Below, one piece after another: positions 26,097 through 35,800 of a stretch of 40,364 nucleotides of DNA. The stretch's first letter is position 1; the number at the start of each line of letters is the position of its first letter. The notes under the pieces are model-generated. The model was not told where the DNA came from. It saw nothing but the letters and a program-made list of their open reading frames with translations, and searched no databases. Origin of the DNA: an uncultured Verrucomicrobiota bacterium. GTDB taxonomy: Bacteria > Verrucomicrobiota > Verrucomicrobiia > Limisphaerales > UBA1319. A program made the position numbers and the translations under genes. The stretch covers positions 1 to 40,364 of the forward strand of contig CAIMWS010000435.1 in NCBI GenBank assembly GCA_903845125.1, read 5' to 3'.

Positions 26097-26427
26097 CACT
26101 TTATTGGCCGCGTAGTGTGGCACAAACCACCGCCAAGTCGAGTCGGAACTTGATCCGGAACTGGATCCGGATGGACTTGATCCTTTGAACCCCTTGACGC
26201 TTGGCAGGGCGCGGCGGGGCGACCGGCGCAACCGGTTTCCGCCGAGCTCCGGGCTCCACGACAGCCACGGCTTTTCCCGGCCCGGCTACTGGCCCCAAGC
26301 CCGGGTGGCCGGATCATGTTGCGCAAAGCCTGGGTCGCGCGCCGCTTTTGACTCCGACCACGGAGATGGAAACCGGCTCGCCCTCACCCTGGCCATCTTC
26401 CCCAGGCAAGGGAATGATGCGGAGCGA
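26097..26427. other. Intergenic region between the glycan cluster and the gamma-glutamyl operon
   Basis: These 331 nt lie between the SGNH gene stop and the amidotransferase start, both transcribed leftward. Besides the 12-bp repeats I see no clear promoter, terminator or gene. Confidence 0.5.
26145..26183. repeat. Three imperfect 12-bp direct repeats upstream of the gamma-glutamyl operon
   Basis: GGAACTTGATCC (26145-26156) and GGAACTGGATCC (26157-26168) lie head to tail, and a third diverged copy ends in GGACTTGATCC (26173-26183). They lie about 50-90 nt before the first gene of the operon, where an activator or repressor could bind. The frame through them gives a Ser/Gly-rich string. Confidence 0.5.
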
Positions 26428-27321
26428 TTACCGGGGCGGATTGGCCAGGAGATTGCTCACCGCGGAGGAGAACGCCGCGTTGGCCATTTCCTCGACCGTG
26501 GTTTCCCGCTGGCGGGCCGTGACCCGCAACTGTTCGTATTCCCGCAGGGTGATGCCTTTCTGGCCGTTCAGACTCACGGCGTTGGGAATGACCGCCCACG
26601 CCTCGCGGGCCTTGCCGATCTGCTCCTCGCTGAGGCCAAAGGCCCGGAGCACGCCGGCGGCCATGAGGCAATTCCCGTGGGCGTTCATGTGCACGCCGTC
26701 GCCGGTGAAGACGTTCTTTTGGCCGGGAGCCGCTTTCAAACCGGCCCACATATCGGCATTCAGGTCGGCCAGCGGGCATTTCTTTTCCTTCGCCAGTTCG
26801 CGCAGGAATTCATTATAGGCCACCAGCGTCCGGTTGTTGGGGTTATCCTCCTGCTCGGTGATCACGGTGGCGGTCAGGATCATGATCTTGATGCCGGAGG
26901 CTTGGGCGCGGTCGATGATCGCCGTGATGTTGGCTTTGTATTGCGGCAGCGGCACGCCATTGGCGCCGTGCCAGACGTCGTTCACGCCGCAGCTCAAGGT
27001 CATCCAAACCGGATTTTTATCCAGGACATCCTTGCGCAGCCGCGCCAGCATATCGTTCGATTTGTGGCCGCTGATCCCGGCCGGAATGGCGGTGGCGTGG
27101 AGGCCATTGCACTCCAGGCCGCTCATGACCAACCGCACGTAGCCCACCGGGCTGTGCCATCCGCCCTGGGTGATCGAGTCCCCCAAAAAGGCGATCGAAT
27201 CGCCATTTTTAACCAGGGGCGTCTGCGCCTGGAGCGGGGCCGCCGGGAAGGCCGCCAGGGCCGCCAGCAGCAGGCCGAGGGCGGGGCGGGCGAGGCCATT
27301 CTGCAATCGTGTGTGTCGCAT
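26428..27321 (-). CDS. Secreted SGNH/GDSL-family hydrolase (probable carbohydrate esterase)
   Basis: The ATG at 27321 follows AAAGGA by 11 nt and gives 297 residues with a signal peptide (LGLLLAALAAFPAAPLQAQ). SGNH blocks are in order: FLGDSITQG with Ser49, the Gly/Asn block (GISGHKSNDM), SCGVNDVW, and DGVHMNAHG with the Asp-His pair. A longer frame starting at a TTG (27354) is unneeded. Such esterases remove acetyl or other acyl groups from polysaccharides. It is the last gene of the glycan cluster, after a GH106-type gene. The C-terminus (about 70 residues) is helical and extends beyond the catalytic core. Confidence 0.9.
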   Translation of the reverse strand: MRHTRLQNGLARPALGLLLAALAAFPAAPLQAQTPLVKNGDSIAFLGDSITQGGWHSPVGYVRLVMSGLECNGLHATAIPAGISGHKSNDMLARLRKDVLDKNPVWMTLSCGVNDVWHGANGVPLPQYKANITAIIDRAQASGIKIMILTATVITEQEDNPNNRTLVAYNEFLRELAKEKKCPLADLNADMWAGLKAAPGQKNVFTGDGVHMNAHGNCLMAAGVLRAFGLSEEQIGKAREAWAVIPNAVSLNGQKGITLREYEQLRVTARQRETTVEEMANAAFSSAVSNLLANPPR

Positions 27322-27389
27322 ATTCGTTTTGGTCCTTTGGAGTTGGTTGTTCAATTTTGATAATAGCCGGTTCGTGTTCCACGGCGGGA

Positions 27390-29987
27390 TCAGTATACCA
27401 GAAGCCGGGCCGTTTGGGGGGCAAACGGCGCGATCTTGATGGAGTTGTTGCCGGGCTTGAGATGCCTGGTGACCTCAAGCCGGAACGGCTGGCCAATGAA
27501 ACCGCCCGCGTAAACGCCATTGACCGTGATGCTGGCGGCGGCTTCGGGCTTGATCCCCTCCAATTCCAGGATGGCCCGGGATTGGGCAAGATCCAGGCCG
27601 GCCGGCAAGCTGGCCTGGCCGAAAAAGATATCGGCCCGGGCCGGGCTCTTGGTGAGCTTGTTCTGGCGGGGCGGCCCGGGCTGGGGATTCTGCGCCACGG
27701 GATCGGTAAGGGAGGCGTCGCGGACCACCACGATGGGCTCGCGCGCGGGCTTCACCCCGGCGCTGGAGCGCGGCGGCAGCTGGCGGGCCTGGTCCTGGAA
27801 CACCACCAGCACGCTTTCGCTGGGCTCCAGGGTGAGGGAGAATTCCAAGTTCTTGCCCCGCCTTTGGCTGGGGACACTGGAGAAGTCATTGCGCATCGCA
27901 TCCCAGGCTTCGGGCGTTCCCGCCGCGGTCGTGCGGAAGGTGAACGGGCGGGCGGCGCCCGCCAGGTGCTGGTTGCAGATCAGGAAAATGTCGCGCCCGC
28001 ATTTCTGCCGGTGCAGCACATGCAGCCAGTTGCCGGTCTCCCCCTCCACCACCTCGAGCACCGGGGTTATCCCCGCGTCTCCGGCCAGCACTTTGGTGAC
28101 GTCCGCCGCCGTCGGTTTTTCCGGCAGGAAATAGGCGCGTCCCCCGCTGGCGTGGCGCTGGCAGGCCTGGGTGCTGGGAGCCGGGTCCGCCCCCCAAATG
28201 CGGGTGCGGAGCGCGGCGATGTCCGCGGCGGAATGGCCGAGGGTGGCCGATTTCCGGGGCAGGAATCCATAGCCCACCACCACGCCGCCCTGCTCAAAAA
28301 ACTTCGCGGCTTTTTCCAGGGTGGCATAGGGGATGACCTCGACGGGCGGAACCACCAGCACCTGGTAGGCCTCCTGGTGCAGGACAACCTCCCGGCCAGC
28401 CAGGCGGGCGCTCTCTTCAAAGGCATCATAGGGCAGCCAGTCGCAGTCGTAGAGGGCGTCCTGCAAGGTGCTGGTGAAGGCCTCCGGGCGGATGGCCTGG
28501 CCGGTATGGATGCTTTGGCCGAGGTGGAGGAAGGCCACCGGGCAGATGTGCCGGCCGCCGGTCAGCATCAGGCTGAGCCGGCTGGTGTAGTCGGCCCACA
28601 CGCGGTAGAGGGGCCAGCGGGGCTCGAAACCGCCATTGTAGAAATACGGTGGGTAGTCCGTGTCGTAGGGCGCCCGGGGATTGAACGAGTGGGGGATCAG
28701 GAGGTTCACCCCGCGGACCTGGTGCCAATCGGCAAGCCACTTCATTTGCGGATAGGTCAGATCCTGGTTGTAGCCGCCGTAGATTTCGCAGAAGGCGATG
28801 TCCTCGGCCTTGTGGTAAACGTGCGAGATGGAGCTGGCGATCTTGGGGATCTGGTAAATGCCCATCGGCCGCTGCCCGGGGGGCAACTGGCCGCAGACCA
28901 GGTCCATACCCCCCATGTCGCTGTATTTGAGCAACTGCAACATGTTGCCCCCGGACATCACCCGGCTGAACAGGTCGTTGTCGTGCTCCATGAAATGGCC
29001 CATGGAAAAGACGCGGTGCTCCCGGCACCACTTGGAAAGGCCGCCATACATGGTGCGGCCCCAGGATTCGGCGAAGAGATCCAGGTAGGTGTGGTACGCG
29101 GCGGTCTGTTCCTCGCCGGCGAGCTTGTACTTGTAGCCGACCAGCAATTTCGGGAGGTCCAGCCCGCGCTCGGCGATCAGGCGGGGGAGGTCGCTGCCCC
29201 AGTCGCCCTGGGTTTCCGGCTCATCGTAGAAAAAGCCCACAATGGTCTTGCCGAAATCCGCCTGGAACCGGTCGTAATGCGGCTGGTAAACCGCCTGGAT
29301 GAACCAGTTCACGCAGTCGGGGCTGGCGCCGTCCACGGAGATGTATTGCTGTTGTCCGCCCTTGGTGCCGTTGAAGCTCCAGGTGAAGGTCATGACCTTC
29401 CACTGGCCCGCCGGCACCTCCCACTCCAGGGTGCCGCCGCGGATGGCGGTGGAGAGGTTCACCAGGCTGCCGCCATCGATGGCCCCGCCGTCCACCACGC
29501 GCCCCGCCACCACCGCGACGAGGTTGCTCTGGCTGAACCCGGCATCGCGCAGCGATCTCGGGCCTTCGACGGCGACGGCCGCGGCATTCAGCCGCTTGCT
29601 GCCGTATTGCGGAGGCACGCGCCCGCCCATCATCTGGCTCGGCCACCACCAATCGTCGTAAATGATGAGCTGCAGGTCGTTCTTCCGGGCAAATTGCAGG
29701 CAGATGTCCAGGTCGCGGTACCAGCCTTCACCCAGCCAATCCCGGTGCGGGCGGGGCTCCGTGGTGAAGATGCCGTTGCCCCCCTCCAGCACTTTTTGGA
29801 GCTCCCCTTCCAACTGGGCCTTGGTTTCGTCCCCGTGCATCCAGAACAGCGGCCCGGTGAGACGCCGGGCGCTCATGGGCAGCTCGCGAAATTGTTTTTC
29901 TACGGTGGCGAGATCCGGCTCGCCGGCCTGGGCGGCCAGGGCGAGGCCAAAGGCCAGGCTGGCCAGGATGGTATTTTTCATGTTCAT
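27390..29987 (-). CDS. Secreted glycosyl hydrolase related to GH106 (alpha-L-rhamnosidase-like)
   Basis: The product of about 865 residues starts MNMKNTILASLAFGLALAAQAG with a signal peptide; ATG 29981 is two codons later. It opens with a GH106-like beta/alpha-barrel segment (GPLFWMHGDETKAQLEGELQ, IFTTEPRPHRDWLGEGWYRD, LQLIIYDDWWWPSQMMGGR). FFYDEPETQGDWGSDLP and FMEHDNDLFS supply candidate acidic catalytic residues. A flavodoxin-like middle region (VLVVPPVEVIPYATLEKAAKFF) and a C-terminal galactose-binding-like domain (FFGQASLPAG ... ASITVNGVYAGG) complete the layout. The family cleaves terminal L-rhamnose; this member is divergent, so substrate is uncertain. A degenerate piece of a similar gene lies just upstream. 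Confidence 0.8.
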   Translation of the reverse strand: MNMKNTILASLAFGLALAAQAGEPDLATVEKQFRELPMSARRLTGPLFWMHGDETKAQLEGELQKVLEGGNGIFTTEPRPHRDWLGEGWYRDLDICLQFARKNDLQLIIYDDWWWPSQMMGGRVPPQYGSKRLNAAAVAVEGPRSLRDAGFSQSNLVAVVAGRVVDGGAIDGGSLVNLSTAIRGGTLEWEVPAGQWKVMTFTWSFNGTKGGQQQYISVDGASPDCVNWFIQAVYQPHYDRFQADFGKTIVGFFYDEPETQGDWGSDLPRLIAERGLDLPKLLVGYKYKLAGEEQTAAYHTYLDLFAESWGRTMYGGLSKWCREHRVFSMGHFMEHDNDLFSRVMSGGNMLQLLKYSDMGGMDLVCGQLPPGQRPMGIYQIPKIASSISHVYHKAEDIAFCEIYGGYNQDLTYPQMKWLADWHQVRGVNLLIPHSFNPRAPYDTDYPPYFYNGGFEPRWPLYRVWADYTSRLSLMLTGGRHICPVAFLHLGQSIHTGQAIRPEAFTSTLQDALYDCDWLPYDAFEESARLAGREVVLHQEAYQVLVVPPVEVIPYATLEKAAKFFEQGGVVVGYGFLPRKSATLGHSAADIAALRTRIWGADPAPSTQACQRHASGGRAYFLPEKPTAADVTKVLAGDAGITPVLEVVEGETGNWLHVLHRQKCGRDIFLICNQHLAGAARPFTFRTTAAGTPEAWDAMRNDFSSVPSQRRGKNLEFSLTLEPSESVLVVFQDQARQLPPRSSAGVKPAREPIVVVRDASLTDPVAQNPQPGPPRQNKLTKSPARADIFFGQASLPAGLDLAQSRAILELEGIKPEAAASITVNGVYAGGFIGQPFRLEVTRHLKPGNNSIKIAPFAPQTARLLVY

Positions 29988-30159
29988 ATCAGTTTGCTTG
30001 GGCGCCAGCATGGATTCCCGCCTGAAAAATGCCAGCCTGAAAGCACGGCCCACCCACCACGACGTGGAAGAGGCGCTCAACTTCCTGCTTTAGGAAATCT
30101 GCGCTGCCCTTGGTTTTTGCCTGCCTCCACCAAATCCCGCCAGAATAGGAACCGCCGGA

Positions 30160-30256
30160 GTTCGCTGGATCCGCAGCCCACCGCCACGCCCCCCTGCTTC
30201 AGAAACTTACCGGCTTTTTCCCAGGTGGCACAAGGGATGACCTCGACGGGCGGAAA
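30160..30256 (-). pseudogene. Short remnant of a GH106-like gene
   Basis: The peptide PPVEVIPCATWEKAGKFL and the following GGVAVGCG match PPVEVIPYATLEKAAKFF ... GGVVVGYG of the neighbouring GH106-like gene. By eye about 87 nt align without gaps at roughly 83% identity (30170-30256 with 28264-28350 approx.). Similarity stops abruptly on both sides, and no larger frame with glycosidase features surrounds it. It is either the trace of a deleted paralogue or a duplicated scrap. It lies in the 353-nt gap between the CBM9-like and GH106-like genes, in the same orientation. Confidence 0.7.
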
Positions 30257-30340
30257 GGCCTTGCTGTGATGGGTGCTGGGGTCGCGGTGGCGGAAGGCCA
30301 CAGGGCCGCTGGGCCGGCGGGTGAGCCGGCCCCATTCATT

Positions 30341-31237
30341 TCAGCGCGGGCTTTCCCGCTTTTCCGCCGCCTGGCCCACCTCGTTGGTGCTGAACCGGAT
30401 GTAGGGGAAGCATTCCGGGACGTGCGAATCCCAAGTGCCGTGGCGGCTCCACGTCCAGCCCCCCGAATCCTTCGCGGGCGGGGCTTCCTTGTATTGGTTG
30501 AAGCGGGAGAAATCGATGCGCCAAAGGTCGCCTTCCTTGGGCGGCAGGGAACGCTCATCGGCGGCCGCCAGCGGTGCCATGCCCCGCCAGGGGAACGCCA
30601 TTTCAACGGTCCAACCACGGTCGCGATCAGCGTCCTGGTTCACGGTGCCGTCAATGAACACGGCGGTCTGCTTGCCGGGGAAATGCCAGTTGAATTGGCC
30701 CAGTCGGCCGCCGCGCGGATGATTGGTGAAGCCGACCCCGTTGAAGGGCCGCAGGAGCGAACGCTGGAATTCCGGCTGCCGTGCAAAGCCACCCCGCTCA
30801 TAGGCCTCCTCCCAGATGAAGAACACCTCGTAGGTGGTGTTGAAGGCGTTGATCTCGAATTCGTAGTAGGCGTCGCGGCCGGCGATGAACACCTCGACAT
30901 CGTTGTCCTCGTAGATCGGGGAATTGTTCTCTGTGAATTTGGCATGCACGAACGGTTCCTCGATCCGGACGGCGAGGTAGAGGTTGTTTTCATCCCAGAG
31001 CACCATGCCGCGGGTGTCGTGGATGGCGCGCCGGCCGGTGATGATGTCGGCATAGCGGGGCGATTGCGGGGCACGCTGCCAGGCGGGTTCGTCGAGCCGC
31101 CCATCGATGCGGAGGGGCGTGGCGACGCGGTACGCGGTGTAGCGGGCGATTTCGTTTTCGGGACAGGGAAACTTCCATTCCGCGGCGCTGGCTGGGGCCG
31201 CGAGGGCCAGGGCCAGGCAGGAGCATTTAAGGTTCAT
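30341..31237 (-). CDS. Secreted CBM9-like carbohydrate-binding protein
   Basis: The 298-residue protein has a short signal peptide (MNLKCSCLALALAAPASAA). It contains the DOMON/CBM9-like pattern: ATPLRIDGRLDEPAWQRAP, RGMVLWDENNLYLAVRIEEP, then a negatively charged strand (IYEDNDVEVFIAG) and YYEFEINAFNTTYEVFF, ending WDSHVPECFPYIRFST. Single-domain CBM9-like proteins in such clusters bind the glycan or hold it for enzymes; no catalytic motif is present. It follows the alpha/beta-hydrolase by 11 nt. Confidence 0.87.
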   Translation of the reverse strand: MNLKCSCLALALAAPASAAEWKFPCPENEIARYTAYRVATPLRIDGRLDEPAWQRAPQSPRYADIITGRRAIHDTRGMVLWDENNLYLAVRIEEPFVHAKFTENNSPIYEDNDVEVFIAGRDAYYEFEINAFNTTYEVFFIWEEAYERGGFARQPEFQRSLLRPFNGVGFTNHPRGGRLGQFNWHFPGKQTAVFIDGTVNQDADRDRGWTVEMAFPWRGMAPLAAADERSLPPKEGDLWRIDFSRFNQYKEAPPAKDSGGWTWSRHGTWDSHVPECFPYIRFSTNEVGQAAEKRESPR

Positions 31238-31248
31238 AGGCTGGCTGG

Positions 31249-32856
31249 TTACCGGGCTGCGGGCGCGGCCGCCAGCGGCAGCACGATTTCGGCCGTGAAG
31301 GCCAATTCAGGATCGCCCCGGCGCTGCAGGGTGGCGCACAGGGTGCGGAGGCTGGGCTGCAGTTTGTGTTCGCTGGCCTGGCCGTTGAGCTGCAGGGTGA
31401 CCGGCCGCCCGAAATCAACCAGCCGGCTGTCCAGCAGGATGGTGGCCGCCGTGGCATTCGTCGTCACCGTGGCGTTGAGACGGTTATCCTGGCAGGTGAC
31501 ATCGAGCTGCATGCCCGGGGCCGGCGTGGGCGCATGGAGCCAGAAGAAATCGCGGATGACCCCGTCGGTCAGCCGCCAGGTCAGGTCTCGCGGCACGGGA
31601 TTACGCACGGCGGGATACATCTCGGCGATCTTGTCCCGGTCCGGCAATCCGGAATGCGGGTGTTTGGCAATAATCGAGACGGTGACCGGGTAGATGTCGG
31701 CGCGGCTGCCGCGCAGTTTCTTGATCTCCTGGTCGAACTCCCGGATGCGGTCGTAGCGGCCATACATGGTGTCCCGCTCGCCGACCATGGTGGTGAAGAT
31801 GGTGTTTTTTAGAGTGATGGCTGAGGCGCCATCAGCGATGGCCGCGGCGCTGGAGTGGATGGCGGCGAAGTGATCGGGCATCTTGGGGCCGATGGCAAAC
31901 GCCCCATAGCCCCCGTGGGAGTAACCCATGATGAACTCTTTGTTGGGGTCCACATCGCCGAACAGCAGGAACTGGCGCAGGAGGTTTTGGATCAGTGGGT
32001 AAACGTAACCGGCGTAGAATCCGTTCCACTCGTTGTTGGGGGCCCGCAACGCCACATAAAGATAGCCGCCGGCTTCCGGGTGGTCCCGGTAATAGCGCTG
32101 CATATCCCGCCACTGGCTGTCATTCAGCTCCTTGGGCGCCCCCCCACCCCCGTGCATCGCGATGAACAGCGCCCAGCCCTGGGCGGGACGGGTGCCCACC
32201 GTCTTGACCGTATAGGGGCTCACCAGCTTCTCCGAGCAGACCTGCCGGGCCTCGAAGTCCTTCTTCAGCGCCTCGTGGATGGGGGCGGCGCGGAAAGCCT
32301 CCCACGCGGCCCGGCGGACCGCCGGCTCGTTGTCCCGCAGCAACTCGTCCAGGCCCGCCTTAAATTTCCAGCTTGCCTGCTCGCTGGCCGGGGCGGTGAA
32401 GTAGGCCGCGCAGGCTTCCTTGAGCGCGGCGGCATCCGCAGCAGATAACTCCTGTTTGATGGGGGCCGGGGTATAATTGCGCTTCGGGGCCGGCACCTCC
32501 GGGATGCCGTCCAGGAAGATCCGCAGCCGGTCATTGCCATTGGTGCTCGTGGTGTAGTATTGGCGGCGTTTCAGCCCTTCGCGCTCGGCCTCGACCACAA
32601 AAGTGTGCCGGGCCGGCAACTGGAAGGACAAAGGATCGCTGGCGCCCCCGCTTTGAGCGGCGCTGGCGCCGGTCCAGCGCGCGGCCGCATCGGCGGGGTC
32701 GGATACGACCACCTGGGCGGCCACGCGTTCGCCCATCGGGCGGTCGAACACCTCGAGGGTCACTTTGCACTTGGGCTGGGATTCTTCCGCCCGCGCCTGC
32801 GGGCAGGCCAGGAGGCCGGTGATCAGGATGGCTCTGAATAGGGTCGATCGGTTCAT
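31249..32856 (-). CDS. Secreted alpha/beta-hydrolase (esterase/peptidase S9-like)
   Basis: The 535-residue product begins with a signal peptide (STLFRAILITGLLACPQARAEE). The catalytic domain (about 220-450) shows the oxyanion segment LFIAMHGGGGAPKE, nucleophile S313 in GYSHGGYGAF, and a late His in KHPHSGLPD. An N-terminal domain with beta-rich character precedes it, and the C-terminal 100 residues look like a beta-sandwich. The layout is that of large secreted esterases (feruloyl/acetyl-type) or prolyl-oligopeptidase relatives; the cluster favours a carbohydrate esterase. It is 42 nt downstream of the GH106 gene. Confidence 0.82.
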   Translation of the reverse strand: MNRSTLFRAILITGLLACPQARAEESQPKCKVTLEVFDRPMGERVAAQVVVSDPADAAARWTGASAAQSGGASDPLSFQLPARHTFVVEAEREGLKRRQYYTTSTNGNDRLRIFLDGIPEVPAPKRNYTPAPIKQELSAADAAALKEACAAYFTAPASEQASWKFKAGLDELLRDNEPAVRRAAWEAFRAAPIHEALKKDFEARQVCSEKLVSPYTVKTVGTRPAQGWALFIAMHGGGGAPKELNDSQWRDMQRYYRDHPEAGGYLYVALRAPNNEWNGFYAGYVYPLIQNLLRQFLLFGDVDPNKEFIMGYSHGGYGAFAIGPKMPDHFAAIHSSAAAIADGASAITLKNTIFTTMVGERDTMYGRYDRIREFDQEIKKLRGSRADIYPVTVSIIAKHPHSGLPDRDKIAEMYPAVRNPVPRDLTWRLTDGVIRDFFWLHAPTPAPGMQLDVTCQDNRLNATVTTNATAATILLDSRLVDFGRPVTLQLNGQASEHKLQPSLRTLCATLQRRGDPELAFTAEIVLPLAAAPAAR

Positions 32857-32898
32857 GAGGATGTTTTGATTTGGATTGGATTGGGTTGGTCCGGGTGT

Positions 32899-35800
32899 TT
32901 ACTTCACTTCAACATAGTCCCCAGCCAGCACGGTCACCGTGCCGAGCAAGCCGGCCGGCTGCAGTTTGGTTTGGGCGCTGAAAGTTTTCATGGTGGTGAA
33001 GGTCACCCGCTTGGTGGCGCCGGGCTGCTCGTCCCCGACGAGCCGGTTCAGCCACGGGTTGACGACCTCCACCTCCAATTTGTTTTCACCCCGCTGGACC
33101 GCCCCGCTGATATCCACCTTGTAGGGCAGCTTCCATAGGGTGCCCATCTCCCGGCCGTTGACCCGCACCCGGGCCATGGCTTCCACCCGGCCCAGGTCGA
33201 GGAACATGCCGGGCTTGACCTCGGCCACCTGGAAGTCCGCGCGGTAAGTGGCGGACCCGGAATGGTATTTGATCTCCGGGCTGGCATGCGTGGTCCAGGA
33301 AACCAATTGGTCGAACACCGCCCGCGTGGAGGGGAACTCCACCTGCCAGGGCCCGGCCACCGTCCCCACCGGCTGCAGGGCCAGCCGCCGGATGGCGGAG
33401 GGGGCCGCCTGCTTGCGGAACACCACAAACACGGAGCCTGCGGGATCGAAAGTCAGGGCCAGGGTAGTCCGGCCGTCCTTGACTTGGCAGGGTGCGTCCT
33501 CCCGATTGCCGGTATCCGGCCACCATAATTCCGGCGCCCGGCCCGTGACCCGGAAGGAAATCGTCTCGGTGCGTTCCCGGGCGGCCTGGTTGGACAGGAA
33601 ATAAATATCCATTTCGCCGCTGGCCCGGTGTTTCCAGAGGATGTCCTTCGGGCACGCCACATCGGCGGGCACCTGGAGCCGCTGGAACGCCTCGGCCAAA
33701 GTGATGCCAGCCATGATCCGTCCCTGGCCCCACAGCTCGCCGGCCAGGCGCTGCACCTCGGCGTCGCAGGCGGGGTGGTTTTCGAGGCTCGGCGAGCGCT
33801 GGGGAGCAGGCCCGAGCACGGCGCCGCCCGCGTTGACGAGGTTGCGGATTTGCTTCAGCAATCCCGGCCGCATCGTTGCGGAGGGCGGCAAAACGAGCAG
33901 GCGGTAGCTCATGCCATCGGGCAAAACGAACCGGCCATCCTTCACGGCGAGCCGGTTCTCGATGACCTCCGCGTTAATGTAGTCGAAGTCGTAACCGGGC
34001 GGCAGCCCCGGCTGGCGGGTGCCGGCCATCTTGGGGGCATCCTCGCCGATGAAGTAGGCGACATCGGCCACCGGCCGGCCAGTCTGCAGCATCACGGTGC
34101 ACCGGCGCAGATAATCGACCCACGGCTGGGCATAGTCGAACCAGGTGTTGTGGCGGTTGAACTCCGTGCCCCAGCCGGCATTGATGCCCGGCCGGCGGTC
34201 CTCCCAGGGCTGGTGGATGCAGACGTGCAGCACGAACTGGTTGATCCCCTCGCAAAAGGCCCAGTCGCCCCGCGCCTTCAGATCGCGGGGCGTGTTGATG
34301 AACGCCGGGCCGCCCGTGAAGGCCTCCGCCCAGACCACCGGCAGGCCATACGTGTGCGCCGCCGAGGAGGCATCGCGCAGCTCGACGCTGCCGAGCTCAC
34401 CCCCCACCCAAAATTCGCCACTGATCTCGTCGCAGGAGCCGCCGTATTTCAGGAACTCGCTGGGGAATCCCCAGTGGCCGTAATTCTCCAGCCACATCTT
34501 CAAGCCATGTTCGCGGCAGAGATCCCGCAGGCCGCCGACATAATCCCGGGCCACCCGGTCCGCCACCAACCGTCGCAGGTCCCAGAGGAACCGGTCCGAC
34601 TGATCCGCGCTGCCGACCATCCGCCCGGACAATACCGGCAGCCAGCGCAGCGGATCGTAGCCATAGCGCTGCCGGAAATCGGCCGCAAAACCGTCGGTCC
34701 AGTTCTCCGGGCCCATCTCGTAGCTGTCCGCCACCACATGCTTCCAGGCCTTGCGGTCCCCGGCGGGCAACCGCTGGAGCAGGTGGCCCACGAAGGCCTC
34801 GAAGTGCGCTTTCAGCGCCTCGCGGTTCATCTTGTCCACTTCCAGGCCGGTCGCCTCCGGCGGGGCGGGAGAGTTCTTCGTGCCGGTGGGAGCCAGCCCC
34901 GTGCGCAGGACAATCCACTCCCCGGCGGGCACTTCCCAGCGCAAGGTTCCATCCGGCGCCAGCGCCGCGCTCAAGTCCAGGACGGCCGTGGGCTGGACCA
35001 CCAAATCCGCCGACTCCGGCTCGGCGGGCACCGGCCAGGAGTAAAAGTCGAAGGGCGGCAGCGGATCCTGAAACATTTTGGCCAGCTGTTTTTCCGCGCC
35101 GCTTTCCACGCGCGCCGCGGGCGAAAGACGGATGTCCCCCAATTCGCAGGCGGCCGAAAAAGTCAGCCGGAAGCATCGCGCGGAGACCGCCGGGAAAGAG
35201 GCCACCACCGGGGCGAGCGGCACCGGCCCCACATTGACTTCGAGGTTGTGCCGGTCGATCCGGAACTTTTTCACGGTCCGCCAGGCCTGGCCGTCTTCCG
35301 AGGCCTGCAGTTCGGCGGAAACATTCACCGCCTTGACGGGCTGCACGGTGACGCTCCGTGCGGTGAAGGCGGCGGGCATTTCAAACTGGATCGCGGCCGG
35401 GGTGCGCGCGGTGATTTTCGCCCGCTCGTCCTCCCCGGCGGGCGCCGGGAACGCCAGCACGGCGAGATCCTGGAAATCGCCGGCCGGTCGGGGCAGGCGG
35501 CCCGCGAAGCGCTGCGACCCGCGCAGGCGCATCTCGGGCAGCACCACGTAGCGCATCGCCTGGGTGGGCTTCACCCACGGCCCGCCGGACTGGCTCCAGC
35601 CGGGGGAGTTGAACAGGCCGATGTCCACGCCGAGACGGCCGCCCTCGCGGATCGCGTGCTCGATGTAACTCCACCATTCGGCAGTCAGCGCCTGGCCCTG
35701 GCCGCGGGCCGGCATGCCGCTCTGGCCGCTGATGACGCCGATGTAGCCCTCGCCGATCCCCACCCGCCGCATCGCTTCGAGGTCTTTGGTGAGCCCCGCC

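Noticed and set aside
26097..26231. Ser-rich 45-residue N-terminal extension of the amidotransferase
   Set aside because: The stretch comes from a short DNA repeat; MAENPNTK at 26096 gives the normal family start.
27309..30269. Plus-strand frame of 986 codons opposite the GH106-like gene
   Set aside because: Antisense to a gene with signal peptide and glycosidase motifs; no motif of its own.
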